This document shows, piece after piece, positions 51,083-59,712 of a stretch of DNA of 64,000 nucleotides. The position numbers were made by a program, and so were the translations under genes. Positions within the stretch are counted from its first letter, which is position 1. Each line of letters starts with the position of its first letter. The notes beneath the pieces were generated by a model. That model was not told the DNA's origin. It saw only the letters and a program-made list of their open reading frames with translations, and made no database searches. Origin of the DNA: Dactylosporangium sucinum (GTDB lineage: Bacteria > Actinomycetota > Actinomycetes > Mycobacteriales > Micromonosporaceae); NCBI RefSeq assembly GCF_014647515.1, contig NZ_BMPI01000059.1, positions 1-64,000 on the forward strand, written 5' to 3'.

Positions 51083-52024
51083 GTGACCAGACCCGCCGTT
51101 GCACGCTTCACCAGCGAGTCCGCCCGCACGAAGTTCCTGCGTGCGTACGACGAAGCCATGCGACTGTGGCCGCAGCCCCGAACGGAACGCGACATCGAAA
51201 CCCGATTCGGCACGGTCCACGTCCACCGCTACGGGCCTGCGACCGGTGAGCCGATTGTGTTGCTGCACGGGCACGGCGCGAACGCCTCAACCTGGTACCC
51301 ACAAGTCGCCGCGCTCGGCGAGCACCACCCGGTATACGCGATCGACACCATCGACGATCCCGGCCGTAGCATCCAGCGCGTCACGGTAACCGACTCCTTG
51401 GACAACGCCGCCTGGATCAACGACGTCCTCGCCGGCCTCGACCTTGACAACGTGCACCTGATCGGACTCTCCTACGGCGGCTGGCTGACGCTCAACCAGG
51501 CCATCTACGGGCCCGAGCGGCTCGCCACCATCACCGCACTCGACCCCGGCGGTCTGCAGAAGGTCCGGATCCGCTTCTACCTCAGCATGCTCGCCGGCCT
51601 GTTCGCGCTCGGCACCCCGCCCAGGCTACGCGCTAGGCTCGCCCGGCTACTGGCGAACTCTGCACTCATCCTGCCTCGCGAACTCACGACACCGGTACGT
51701 ATCAGCGCCCTCACCTTCAAGCCCGACCGACCACCGGCCCGACCGTTCTCCGACGACGAACTGCGATCCATACACCTCCCGGCGCTTGTGCTGCTGGCGC
51801 AGCGCAGCACGCTCCTCGACCCCCGCACAGCGCTGGCTCGCACCACCGAACTCCTACCGGACGTACGCGCCGAAATCGTTCCCAACGCCGGCCATGGCCT
51901 GCCCGCAGAAGTTCCCGACGTGGTCAACGCCCGGGTCCTGCGATTCATCGCCGAGGCACGGGTTCCCAGCCCTGACGACCAACCAACACAGACCCCCAGC
52001 AGCGGGGAGCAGGACCCCGGGTGA
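51083..52024 (+). CDS. Alpha/beta hydrolase
   Basis: A 313-residue enzyme from GTG 51083 with AGGAGG 8 nt upstream. The fold is clear: FGTVHVHRYGPATGEPIVLL HGHGANASTWYPQ (HG oxyanion strand), nucleophile Ser in VHLIGLSYGGWLTL, an acid in LLAQRSTLLDPRTA and His in PNAGHGLPAEVP. No signal peptide. Lipase, esterase and haloperoxidase-like relatives share this plan; the substrate cannot be told. Divergent from the TetR regulator, which likely controls it. The C-terminal 25 residues are a disordered Pro/Ser/Gln tail. Confidence 0.93.
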   Translation: MTRPAVARFTSESARTKFLRAYDEAMRLWPQPRTERDIETRFGTVHVHRYGPATGEPIVLLHGHGANASTWYPQVAALGEHHPVYAIDTIDDPGRSIQRVTVTDSLDNAAWINDVLAGLDLDNVHLIGLSYGGWLTLNQAIYGPERLATITALDPGGLQKVRIRFYLSMLAGLFALGTPPRLRARLARLLANSALILPRELTTPVRISALTFKPDRPPARPFSDDELRSIHLPALVLLAQRSTLLDPRTALARTTELLPDVRAEIVPNAGHGLPAEVPDVVNARVLRFIAEARVPSPDDQPTQTPSSGEQDPG

Positions 52025-52088
52025 GCTCCGTTGCCACGGTGGGCGTCCGAACCCGTACTCATCTCCCCGAGCCACGCTCGCAAAGCAT

Positions 52089-54287
52089 TCATGACTGGCC
52101 GGTCGCTTGGACGGCGTCGCCGCACCTGGCCAGCGCGGCTGGCTCGTGGCGGTCCGGGTCTGTCGTGCGGAGCCGCTGCGCGAGGCGGGCGTGGCGGAAC
52201 TCGTAGAGCATCGCGGCCTGGCGCAGCACGCCCCGCCGGTACGCGTCCTCAAGGAATCGCAAGGGCCGGCGCGGTACCACGCCGCGGCGAGCCAATATCG
52301 CCACGGCGATCAGGTACCACCACGACGTCGATCTTCGCAGCCCGAACCACAGCACGATGCCAAGGACCGCCATGAGCCACAGTGACAGCAAGGGGATCGG
52401 CATGGCCACCGCGAACGACGAGAGACTGGGGCTCTCGTCGTAGCGATACCACATCATGGAGACGACGGCGAACCCGGCGTGTGGCGGCACCAGGGCGAGG
52501 ACCGCCAAGAGCAGCACGGCGATGCCGCCAACAATCAGACCAATAACGCCGCCAGCGCGGACGTCGGTACCGAACGCCGACAAGGGTGTGATGGCGTCCC
52601 GCTGTTGACGCGAGAACGACCGGACCAGCCCGAACAAGACCGTCGCGATGACGGCCACCGCGACGCACACACCAGCGCCGATGTCCGTCGCGTCCGCCAG
52701 TGCTGGCACCAAGGCGCTGTCGCCCAGCGCGTCTGCGAACCCGGTGGCGAGCCAGACCACCAGGCCCGCCACGATTCCGAACATCATGGCCAGCGGGACC
52801 GCAGTCGCGAATCCGCGCGTCACGTCCCGCCAGCCGGGTCGACGGTACTGCGCGGGAGGCAGGTCGGGCGGGCCAATCAGCGCACCCGCTGCGGCGACGG
52901 CGAGCCCGACCGCCAGACCGACCACAAGCGACGCGGTCGGGCTCAGGTACGCGACGAACACGAGCACGACGATCGTCGTCCAGACGGAGGCAGCCAGCCC
53001 GTATGCCAGCCCGGCAGCAACGCGGAGGCGCCACGGGTCGACGCAGCGCGGCAGGCGCCACCAGCCGATCGATGCCGGACCGAGCAAGTGCAGATGATCA
53101 GCGAAGAATGACAGCCAGCGGCGTGCATCGGCGGCGGTGATGTCGGCCGGGGTACGCCCGAAGACGGCCGGGACGAGGCCGTCCAGCAGCCGGTCCTCCA
53201 CCTGCTCGGCGGACGGGTACCGGGTCAACTCGGCCGGATCGGCAGCCGGTGCCTGGTACACCGTTCGGGCAAGTGAGAGCAGTAACGGGTTGCACAGGGC
53301 CTGCTGGCACGGGTTCGGTACCGGGTCGCGAAGAGCCCGCAGGATCGGTTGCCAGCGGCTCACGTCCGCGGTGCCGGACCGCACCAGATAGTCGGCCGCC
53401 GTGGCGGCGTCGACCGGCTCCACCGTCACGACGGCGGCACCACTCAGCACGCCGTCAGACACGGCACGGGTGTACTGCGACGTGCGGCACGTCAGCACCA
53501 GCGGCGTGGCGCCCAGCGCGTGCAGGCCGGCGATGGCCGCCGGCAGAGACGCCGCCGCGATCTCGTCCAGCCCGTCCAGCACCGGCAGTAGGCAGTCGTT
53601 GTCGATGAGCGCCCGCGCGGTCGCCGCCGGGGTGCCGTACGTGATGACGAGTTGTTCGGCCATCCAACGGTCGATCGTCCCGACGGACGGGTCCCACGAG
53701 GCCAGCGAGAACCACACCGGTACCCGTCCGTCCGCCCGTGGTACGTCGGCGATGGCCAGCAGCAGGAGCAGTGCTGCGGCCGTCTTGCCGCCGCCGGGTG
53801 GACCCACGATGACTAGCCGGCCGGTGGACACCCGGCGATAGAGCTCTGCCACTTCCGTGACCTGTCCGGTCAGACCCGGGTGCCGGTCCGGGTCCGCCGC
53901 ATCAGCGGCTCCGGACGGGACGGTCCACTGCGCGGGGTGCGCGGCGATCCGCGGGTCGGCCGGCCGGAGCAGCAGCGGAATGGCCTGCGGTGTGGTCAGC
54001 CCTCGATGGGCCGCCTCACGGCTCCAGGTATGCCGCACCCGTGCGGCGAGATCGGCGCCTGCCTGGTCCAGTGACACCGTCGCAGCGCCATCGCCGCCGG
54101 ATCGCCACGCGTTAATGCCTTTAGCGACCCATCCGACCAGCCCGACGACGCTGAGCCCGGTGAGCGCGATCCACTTGCCCAGCACATTTGAGTCCCACCG
54201 CCACATTAGGACCGCAGCGCCGGCGACGACGAGCGCGAGTACCACGATCTGGTGCCACGGGAACCTCGGTCGACTCACACTCGGCAT
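52089..54287 (-). CDS. Membrane NACHT-domain NTPase
   Basis: A 732-residue protein. Two N-terminal membrane helices (about 12-28 and 39-56), then a linker with AARVRHTWSREAAHRGLTTP QAIPLLLRP. NACHT core: Walker A GPPGGGKT (162-169), Walker B LLPVLDGLDEI (233-243), arginine/sensor region LVLTCRTSQYTRAV (264-277) and NPLLLSLARTVY, placing it among STAND NTPases. Residues 420-690 contain five to six membrane helices (LVVGLAVGLAVAAAGALIG, VAVAVIATVLFGLV, LLSLWLMAVLGIVLWFG). The C-terminus LRQAAMLYEFRHARLAQRLR is a conserved end of actinobacterial NACHT proteins. Relatives act in signalling or abortive infection; the role here is unproven. Confidence 0.88.
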   Translation of the reverse strand: MPSVSRPRFPWHQIVVLALVVAGAAVLMWRWDSNVLGKWIALTGLSVVGLVGWVAKGINAWRSGGDGAATVSLDQAGADLAARVRHTWSREAAHRGLTTPQAIPLLLRPADPRIAAHPAQWTVPSGAADAADPDRHPGLTGQVTEVAELYRRVSTGRLVIVGPPGGGKTAAALLLLLAIADVPRADGRVPVWFSLASWDPSVGTIDRWMAEQLVITYGTPAATARALIDNDCLLPVLDGLDEIAAASLPAAIAGLHALGATPLVLTCRTSQYTRAVSDGVLSGAAVVTVEPVDAATAADYLVRSGTADVSRWQPILRALRDPVPNPCQQALCNPLLLSLARTVYQAPAADPAELTRYPSAEQVEDRLLDGLVPAVFGRTPADITAADARRWLSFFADHLHLLGPASIGWWRLPRCVDPWRLRVAAGLAYGLAASVWTTIVVLVFVAYLSPTASLVVGLAVGLAVAAAGALIGPPDLPPAQYRRPGWRDVTRGFATAVPLAMMFGIVAGLVVWLATGFADALGDSALVPALADATDIGAGVCVAVAVIATVLFGLVRSFSRQQRDAITPLSAFGTDVRAGGVIGLIVGGIAVLLLAVLALVPPHAGFAVVSMMWYRYDESPSLSSFAVAMPIPLLSLWLMAVLGIVLWFGLRRSTSWWYLIAVAILARRGVVPRRPLRFLEDAYRRGVLRQAAMLYEFRHARLAQRLRTTDPDRHEPAALARCGDAVQATGQS

Positions 54288-54593
54288 TCTCCCCGTGACG
54301 CGACGGCGCTGGAATCGGCGAAGTCGCTATGAATGGGTGACCCGCCGGCCGGGAGGCGCCAAGATCGCACGGTGCGGGCGAGACTCACCCGGATGAGGAC
54401 CTTGCTCGTCTACCGGCAGCTGAAGGCACCCGTCGACGACGTACGTCATCCTGTCGATCGGCGGGCATCGTCCACAAGGGAACGACCAACCAAGGGAATG
54501 GCCAACCAAGGGCGCGGACCGTACTGATGGGACGCACGATCCGAACGCTGACGTCCAAGTCCTGCAGCGCGCCACGATGGGTGCGGAACAACG
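54288..54593. other. Spacer upstream of the NACHT gene
   Basis: No firm gene. It holds a short direct repeat CCAACCAAGGG (two copies, around 54488 and 54503). One minus-strand frame reads MTYVVDGCLQLPVDEQGPHP but lacks context. The NACHT promoter should lie here. Confidence 0.35.
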
Positions 54594-54779
54594 GACCCGA
54601 GCGAAGCTACGCGGGCCGTCGCCGCCTTCGCGCATACGCACGGCGTCATCGTCCTGAGCTGTGGCACGTACGGCAACGTGCTGCGCTTCCTGCCGCCCCT
54701 GACGATCAGCGACGGCCTGCTTCACGAGGCCCTCGACATCATCGAGACAGCGTTCGACGCCATCGAAGCTCACGCGTGA
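54594..54779 (+). pseudogene. Class III aminotransferase (GabT-type) C-terminal relic
   Basis: The frame ending at TGA 54777-54779 reads DPSEATRAVAAFAHTHGVIV LSCGTYGNVLRFLPPLTISD GLLHEALDIIETAFDAIEAH. This is the C-terminal end of 4-aminobutyrate aminotransferase (H-G-x-x-x-L-x-C-G-T-Y-G-N-V-x-R-x-L-P-P-L-x-I). The remaining 370 residues, including the PLP Lys, are missing and no start is present. A deletion scar next to the peptide operon. Confidence 0.8.
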
Positions 54780-54831
54780 AGATCTTCATTCGCTCCCGTT
54801 CACCCGATTTTGGCCTCTTCATCGACCGGTG

Positions 54832-56871
54832 TCACCCCGGATCCACGTCGCCCGATCTCCGGCCGCCGAGTCCGGTGTGTGCCATCAGGAAGCCGAGCCA
54901 CTCCGCCACCCGTGCGGCGTCCCGGCCGGTCGTGAGATGACCCGCCCGCTCGTGGACGCGCAGCACGATGTGCTCGGGACGGGCCGCGTTGTCGACCAGC
55001 GCCGCCCACAGCTTGCGCGCGTGCCAGGCGTGGATACGCATGTCCCGATCACCGCCGACGATGATGGTCGGTGGGTAGTCCACCCCGGAGCGGACGTTGT
55101 GGTACGGCGAGTACCGGCGCAGCCAGGCCGCCTCGGCCTCGACACGCGGGTCACCGTACTCGGGACGGAACGTTTCGGGGAACCGCTCACGGTAGAGGCG
55201 GTTCATGTCGGTGATGGGCACCAACGCGGCCGCCGCGGCGAACAGGTCCGGCCGCTGAGTGATCGCGACCGCGACCAGCAGCCCGCCGTTGCTCGCCCCG
55301 GCCAGGGCCAGCCGCCGCGGGTCGGCGCGCCCGGTCGCGATCAGGTGGTCGGCCACGGCGTACACGTCGTTGAAGGTGTGCTGTTTGTGTGCCCGCCGGC
55401 CGTCGCGCCACAGGTGGTAGCCGAAGGTGGCGTCACCGCGGGCGTGGGCGAAGGTCAACGCCCCACCGGCGAGTAGCCAGGGTGCGTACGGCCCGGGGTG
55501 CGTGCCGGTCAGCGACGCCTGGTTGAAGCCGCCGTACCCGGTCAGCAGGTGCGGCAGCGGTGCGTCCGGGGGCAGTGTGGCGAGCCGGATCGTGTCGTAG
55601 CGCACCACGTGTCCGTCCTCGGCGCGGGCCGCGTGCCGTTCGACGGCCAGGGGCGGCAGTGTCGACCGGGATTCGGTCAGCGCACGGGTGGTGCCGGTGC
55701 CCGGGTCGAACCGCCAGACCCGGACGGAGCCGGACGGCTCGGAGCCGGTGAACACCAGGGCTCGGCCGTCGGGGAGCACCGGCGGGTCGGCCGCCGGCAG
55801 GATCGGCGACCCATCGAGCGCGCAGACCGCAACGCCGGCGGGGACGGGCACCGGTCGTCGGCCCGCACCGTCGGCGTCCATCGTGAACAGGGCGGGACGG
55901 CCTTCCCGCAGCTCGGACACGACGAGCCGGTCGCCCCAGGCGCGCAGGGCCCGCAGTACGCTCGTGCTCGCCGGTACGAGCTCGCGCCACCGTGCCGGCG
56001 TCGCGATGTCGCTGACCTCGAGTGAGACGATCCGGCCGGTCGGGGCGTCGAGGCTGGTCACCGCAGCGTACCGGGAACCGACGAAGTCGCCGTGGAGGAC
56101 GTGCCCGTCGAGGTTGTCGGGGCCCAGGTACCAGGTGTGGCTGGCCCGGTCGAGGATGCCCAGCACGCGTGGGTGCATCGCGGTGCTCGCCGCTGCCAGC
56201 AGCCGGCCGTCGGCCGACAGCTGGACGAACATGCGGGCGCTCGCCACGGCCTCCGGAGCCGGGACCATGGTCAGGCTCCCGCTGGTGAGGTCGAGGTGGT
56301 GGAGCCGCTTGAGCGGCTTCTCGTGGTCGCCGAGCCCCTTGGTGAGGAATGCGCCACTGGAGTCCGGCACCCAGACGAGTGACCCGACGTTACGGATCGG
56401 ACCGTGCTGCCAACTGTACTGCCGGCCGTCGGCGGTCGGTACCAGATGGAGGGTCGTCTGCTCGTCGCCCTGCGCGGTGACGCCGATGGCGAGTAGCGCT
56501 CCGTCGGGGGACGGCACCAGCCAGTCGATCTCTTCGTCGCCGTCGTCGCTGACGGCGGTGACCGACCAGCACAGGGTGTCCCGGTCGAGCACCGTCCGGC
56601 GGTCCGCGCCGACCCGGTGCCGGCCGAGGTGCGGCCCGGACGGCACGGTGTCCAGGTGCCGGCGCAGTTCGGCGGTGAGCTCGGCCAGGCGGTCCGTGCC
56701 GACCAGCGCGTGTACCTTGTCCCGGCCCGAATCCGACTGGTGGTGTTGCCACCGGCGGACGGGCACGGTCTCGTCCTCCAACATCCGGTACGGGTCGTTG
56801 AAGCGCACCGCGCCGCACTGGTCGGCACAGCCGGTCACGGCCAGGCCGAACGCCTCCAGCGAGCTGTTCAC
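54832..56871 (-). CDS. Prolyl oligopeptidase family serine peptidase (S9A)
   Basis: A 679-residue enzyme. GTG 56871 overlaps the deacetylase stop (GTGA), indicating coupling, and gives the family start VNSSLEAFGLAVTGCADQ with DPYRMLEDETVPVRRWQHHQ. The beta-propeller is residues 70-420. The hydrolase domain: GYGGFNQASLTGTHPGPYAP, nucleophile Ser about 527 in LALAGASNGGLLVAVAI (G-x-S-N-G-G), Asp about 610 in VGGDRDMRIHAWHARK and His about 645 in ERAGHLTTGRD. All triad residues are present. It should cut short peptides after Pro or a similar residue. Cytoplasmic. Last gene of the eight-gene peptide operon. Confidence 0.92.
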   Translation of the reverse strand: MNSSLEAFGLAVTGCADQCGAVRFNDPYRMLEDETVPVRRWQHHQSDSGRDKVHALVGTDRLAELTAELRRHLDTVPSGPHLGRHRVGADRRTVLDRDTLCWSVTAVSDDGDEEIDWLVPSPDGALLAIGVTAQGDEQTTLHLVPTADGRQYSWQHGPIRNVGSLVWVPDSSGAFLTKGLGDHEKPLKRLHHLDLTSGSLTMVPAPEAVASARMFVQLSADGRLLAAASTAMHPRVLGILDRASHTWYLGPDNLDGHVLHGDFVGSRYAAVTSLDAPTGRIVSLEVSDIATPARWRELVPASTSVLRALRAWGDRLVVSELREGRPALFTMDADGAGRRPVPVPAGVAVCALDGSPILPAADPPVLPDGRALVFTGSEPSGSVRVWRFDPGTGTTRALTESRSTLPPLAVERHAARAEDGHVVRYDTIRLATLPPDAPLPHLLTGYGGFNQASLTGTHPGPYAPWLLAGGALTFAHARGDATFGYHLWRDGRRAHKQHTFNDVYAVADHLIATGRADPRRLALAGASNGGLLVAVAITQRPDLFAAAAALVPITDMNRLYRERFPETFRPEYGDPRVEAEAAWLRRYSPYHNVRSGVDYPPTIIVGGDRDMRIHAWHARKLWAALVDNAARPEHIVLRVHERAGHLTTGRDAARVAEWLGFLMAHTGLGGRRSGDVDPG

Positions 56872-57695
56872 CGCTGGTCCCCCTGCCATTCCCGCACCGC
56901 CTCGTGGATCGGGGTGAAGACGGCGCCGGCGTTCAGCAGCCGTACGATCAGCCGTTCGAGCATGAGCATCCGGTGCCCGCGCCCGATGACAAACGGGTGC
57001 AGGGTCAGGACGAGGACGCCCCACGGGACGCTCCGGCGCAGGTACTCGAAGTCGTCGAACCAGTTGGCCTCGACCTCGGCGGTTGACCTGAGCCCGGGGA
57101 TCACGCCGCCGTCGGTGGGCCAGAACTCGAACACCGGGAAATCGTCGAGCGACCAGCTCACCGGCACCTCGACCAGCGGCGACGGCGTGCCGAACCGGAT
57201 GCCGCGCGGATCGACGTGGTCGCCGACGCGGGCGAAGTACGGCTGGTGGTCGGAGGCCATCATGCTGCTGTCGTACTGGAATCCGTGCTCGATGAGCAGC
57301 GGGACGGTCTGCTCGGCCAGCTCCCAGCCCGGTGCGCGGAAGCCGACCGGATCCGCTCCGGTGTGCTGCCGGATGAGGGCGTTGGCGTCGAGCAGTTCCT
57401 GCTCCTGCTCGTCCCGGCCGAGCTGTGCCATGGACCGGTGGGTGAAGCCGTGGTTGGCGATCTCGTGGCCGGCCTCCACCACCGCCGTGAACTCACGGGG
57501 GAACGACATGATGGTGTGGCCGGGAACGAACCAGGTCGCCCGCAGCCCGTACCGGTGCAGCAGGTCCAGGATGCGGCGGCTGGCCAGTGCGCCGAACTCT
57601 CCGCGCGAGAGGGCGCTGGGTGAGGTCAGGCCACTCGCGGTGAACAGCGATGTGGTGTCGAAGTCGAAGGTGAGGCAGACCAGGTGTCGCGACAT
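56868..57695 (-). CDS. Polysaccharide deacetylase (NodB-homology) family protein
   Basis: A 275-residue NodB-domain protein. The ATG at 57695 overlaps the upstream TAA (TAATG). Motif 1 is LTFDFDTTS (catalytic and metal Asp, variant of TFDDG), motif 2 HGFTHRSMAQL (His-x3-His), motif 3 GFRAPGWELAEQTVPLL (R-x-P-x-W) and late motif VLTLHPFVIGRGHRMLMLER L (Leu-His). The large insertion FGTPSPLVEVPVSWSLDDFP and the absence of a signal peptide point to the cytoplasmic PuuE/peptidoglycan-deacetylase-like subgroup, which also includes amide hydrolases acting on non-sugar amides. In this operon it more likely removes an acyl group from an imported compound than modifies wall. Confidence 0.9.
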   Translation of the reverse strand: MSRHLVCLTFDFDTTSLFTASGLTSPSALSRGEFGALASRRILDLLHRYGLRATWFVPGHTIMSFPREFTAVVEAGHEIANHGFTHRSMAQLGRDEQEQELLDANALIRQHTGADPVGFRAPGWELAEQTVPLLIEHGFQYDSSMMASDHQPYFARVGDHVDPRGIRFGTPSPLVEVPVSWSLDDFPVFEFWPTDGGVIPGLRSTAEVEANWFDDFEYLRRSVPWGVLVLTLHPFVIGRGHRMLMLERLIVRLLNAGAVFTPIHEAVREWQGDQR

Positions 57696-58927
57696 TACGC
57701 CTCCCCGTGCTGCAGTTGACGCAGGGTGAGGGCGACGACCTGAGCGGTCTGCACCATCGACGTGATGTCGACCCATTCGTCGATGCTGTGGATGTTGCCT
57801 GCCACCGGTCCGTAGCACACGCAGGCTCCCGGCACCGAGCGCGCGTCCGTCGTCCCGCCCAGGACCCGGCGTGCTGGCACGTCTCCGGTGACCTCGCGGT
57901 GTGCGCGGGTCAGCGCACGGCCGAGGTCGTGGTCGAGATCGTGGCAGTACGCGGGAGCCCGGAATCCCTCGAACTCGACAGTGGCCTCCGGGCAGGCGGC
58001 CAGGACCGTCTGGGCGATCCGTCGCTGCGCCTGCGCCGGGGTGAGGTCCCGCCCGAAGCCCAGTCGGACCCGCGCGGCCACCGTGGTGGGCTCCGAGGAC
58101 GGCCACACACCCCCGCCCAGCTGCCCGACCGTGAGCCGGTAAGGCCGGGCCAGGTGCTCGTGGAAGAACCGGTCACCGGCGTGGTCGCTCAGATGCTGTT
58201 CGAGGTCCCCCAACGCCGTCAGGACGGTCAGCAGCGAGGCGGACGGTGAAGGTCCGTCGGCGAAGGCCGGATGCGAGCCGGCGCCGCGCACCGTCACCCG
58301 GGCCCACACCACCCCCACCCCGGCGTGCTGGAGCCGCAGCCCGCTCGGCTCGCCGATCAGCGTGGCGTCGCCGTGGTACCCGGCGGCGAGCACGGCCTTC
58401 ATGCCGTTCCCGCCGCACTCCTCCTCCAGGACGGAACTGAACACGAGGTCGCCGGGCGGCGACCCGAAGACGTCCAGATACGCGGCCGCCGCGATGAGGT
58501 ATGCGGCGAGTCCGCCCTTCATGTCCCCGGCTCCCCGGCCCCAGACCCGGCCGTCGGACACTCTGCCGGAGAACGGATCCGCCGACCATCGTTCGGCGTC
58601 CTCGACCGGTACCACATCGATGTGGCCGGACAGGTGCACCGCGGGGGCATGCCCCGAGCCGGGGAAGGTGCCGACCACGCAGGAGCGGTCTGCGGCGGGC
58701 AGCGGCGGGTACCCGGCCGTGTTGTCATCGGGATCGACGTGGTCGGCGAGGCGCACCCGGGTCACGGCGAAGCCGAGGGCGGTGAGCCGGTCCTCCATGA
58801 TCGTCTGGGCGGCTTCCTCCGCGCCCACCACGGACGGCGCTTGTACCAGCTCCCGGGTCAGGGTGACCAGCTCGTTCCGCCGGTCGGCGACGGCGTGTGT
58901 CAGCTCGCCAATGGCTTCGACCGTCAA
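57695..58927 (-). CDS. M20 family metallopeptidase (ArgE/DapE/ACY1 type)
   Basis: A 410-residue dinuclear zinc hydrolase. The start is TTG 58927: GGAG lies 6 nt upstream and the codon overlaps the preceding TGA (TTGA), while the frame upstream is not protein-like. Metal ligands: VHLSGHIDVVP (His, Asp), WGRGAGDMKGGLAAYLIAAA (bridging Asp), VLEEECGGNGMK (Glu-Glu), GEPSGL (Glu) and final His in VAGNIHSIDEWVDITSM. The lid domain holds GAGSHPAFADGPSP. It deacylates N-acyl amino acids or cleaves a dipeptide. Cytoplasmic, sixth gene of the operon. Confidence 0.92.
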   Translation of the reverse strand: MTVEAIGELTHAVADRRNELVTLTRELVQAPSVVGAEEAAQTIMEDRLTALGFAVTRVRLADHVDPDDNTAGYPPLPAADRSCVVGTFPGSGHAPAVHLSGHIDVVPVEDAERWSADPFSGRVSDGRVWGRGAGDMKGGLAAYLIAAAAYLDVFGSPPGDLVFSSVLEEECGGNGMKAVLAAGYHGDATLIGEPSGLRLQHAGVGVVWARVTVRGAGSHPAFADGPSPSASLLTVLTALGDLEQHLSDHAGDRFFHEHLARPYRLTVGQLGGGVWPSSEPTTVAARVRLGFGRDLTPAQAQRRIAQTVLAACPEATVEFEGFRAPAYCHDLDHDLGRALTRAHREVTGDVPARRVLGGTTDARSVPGACVCYGPVAGNIHSIDEWVDITSMVQTAQVVALTLRQLQHGEA

Positions 58928-59712
58928 AGGATCTCCTCGTGGGCGTGGGCCGGCCGGTTGCCGGAGAGGGTGAGCAGGGAACGGGCGTAGTCGGAGCTGG
59001 GCTGCCGGAAGAACTGGCCGGCGGGGGCCAGCTCCAGACACCGGCCCTGGCGCAGCACCATGACCTGATCGGCGACGACGCGGGCCGCCGCGAGGTCGTG
59101 GGTGACGAACAGGCAGGCGTAGTTCTGGGTGGCCTGGAGGTCCAGGATGAGGTTCACGATCTGGGCCTGCACCGAGACGTCGAGTGCCGATGTGGCCTCG
59201 TCGCAGATGAGCACCTGCGGCTCGGCGGCCAGCGCCCGGGCGAGTACCAGGCGCTGGAGCTGACCGCCGCTGAACGCGCCGGGCCGCTCGCCGGCCCGGC
59301 GCGGGTTCAGACCCACGGCGTCGACGAGGGCGGCGACGCGTTCGGCGCGCGCCCGGCGGGGCAACGCCCGCAGCGGTTCGGCGACGCTGGCGCCCACCGA
59401 GCAGTGGGGGTTGAGGGCGAGCAGCGGGTTCTGGAACACGATCTGCACCGGGGAGATCACCCCGGACCGGACCACGGGGATCCGGCCGTTGATCCGCACC
59501 TGTCCGCCGGTGGGTTGCTCCAGCCCGGCGACGACCCGGGTCAGCGTCGACTTTCCCGCGCCGCTCTCGCCGATGACGGCGAGCGTCTCGCCTTGGCGCA
59601 CCTGGAACGAGACGTCCCGCAACGCGTCGTGCGGATGGCGGCGCGAGCCATACCGGACCGACACGTGCTCGGCCTGGACGACGGGTCCGGGGTGTTCAGT
59701 CGCCGCCGGCAT
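58924..59712 (-). CDS. Peptide ABC transporter ATPase, OppF/DppF-type
   Basis: A 262-residue ATPase with AAGGAG before ATG 59712. Walker A IGESGAGKSTLTRVVAG (about 46-62), Q-loop IVFQNPLLALNPHCSVGASV AEPL, signature FSGGQLQRLVLARALAAEP, Walker B VLICDEATSALDVSVQAQIV and switch His in FVTHDLAAARVVAD. The IVFQNP and LNP strings mark the second ATPase of Opp/Dpp systems. It overlaps the OppD-type gene by 17 bp and the M20 gene by 4 bp. Confidence 0.92.
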   Translation of the reverse strand: MPAATEHPGPVVQAEHVSVRYGSRRHPHDALRDVSFQVRQGETLAVIGESGAGKSTLTRVVAGLEQPTGGQVRINGRIPVVRSGVISPVQIVFQNPLLALNPHCSVGASVAEPLRALPRRARAERVAALVDAVGLNPRRAGERPGAFSGGQLQRLVLARALAAEPQVLICDEATSALDVSVQAQIVNLILDLQATQNYACLFVTHDLAAARVVADQVMVLRQGRCLELAPAGQFFRQPSSDYARSLLTLSGNRPAHAHEEIL

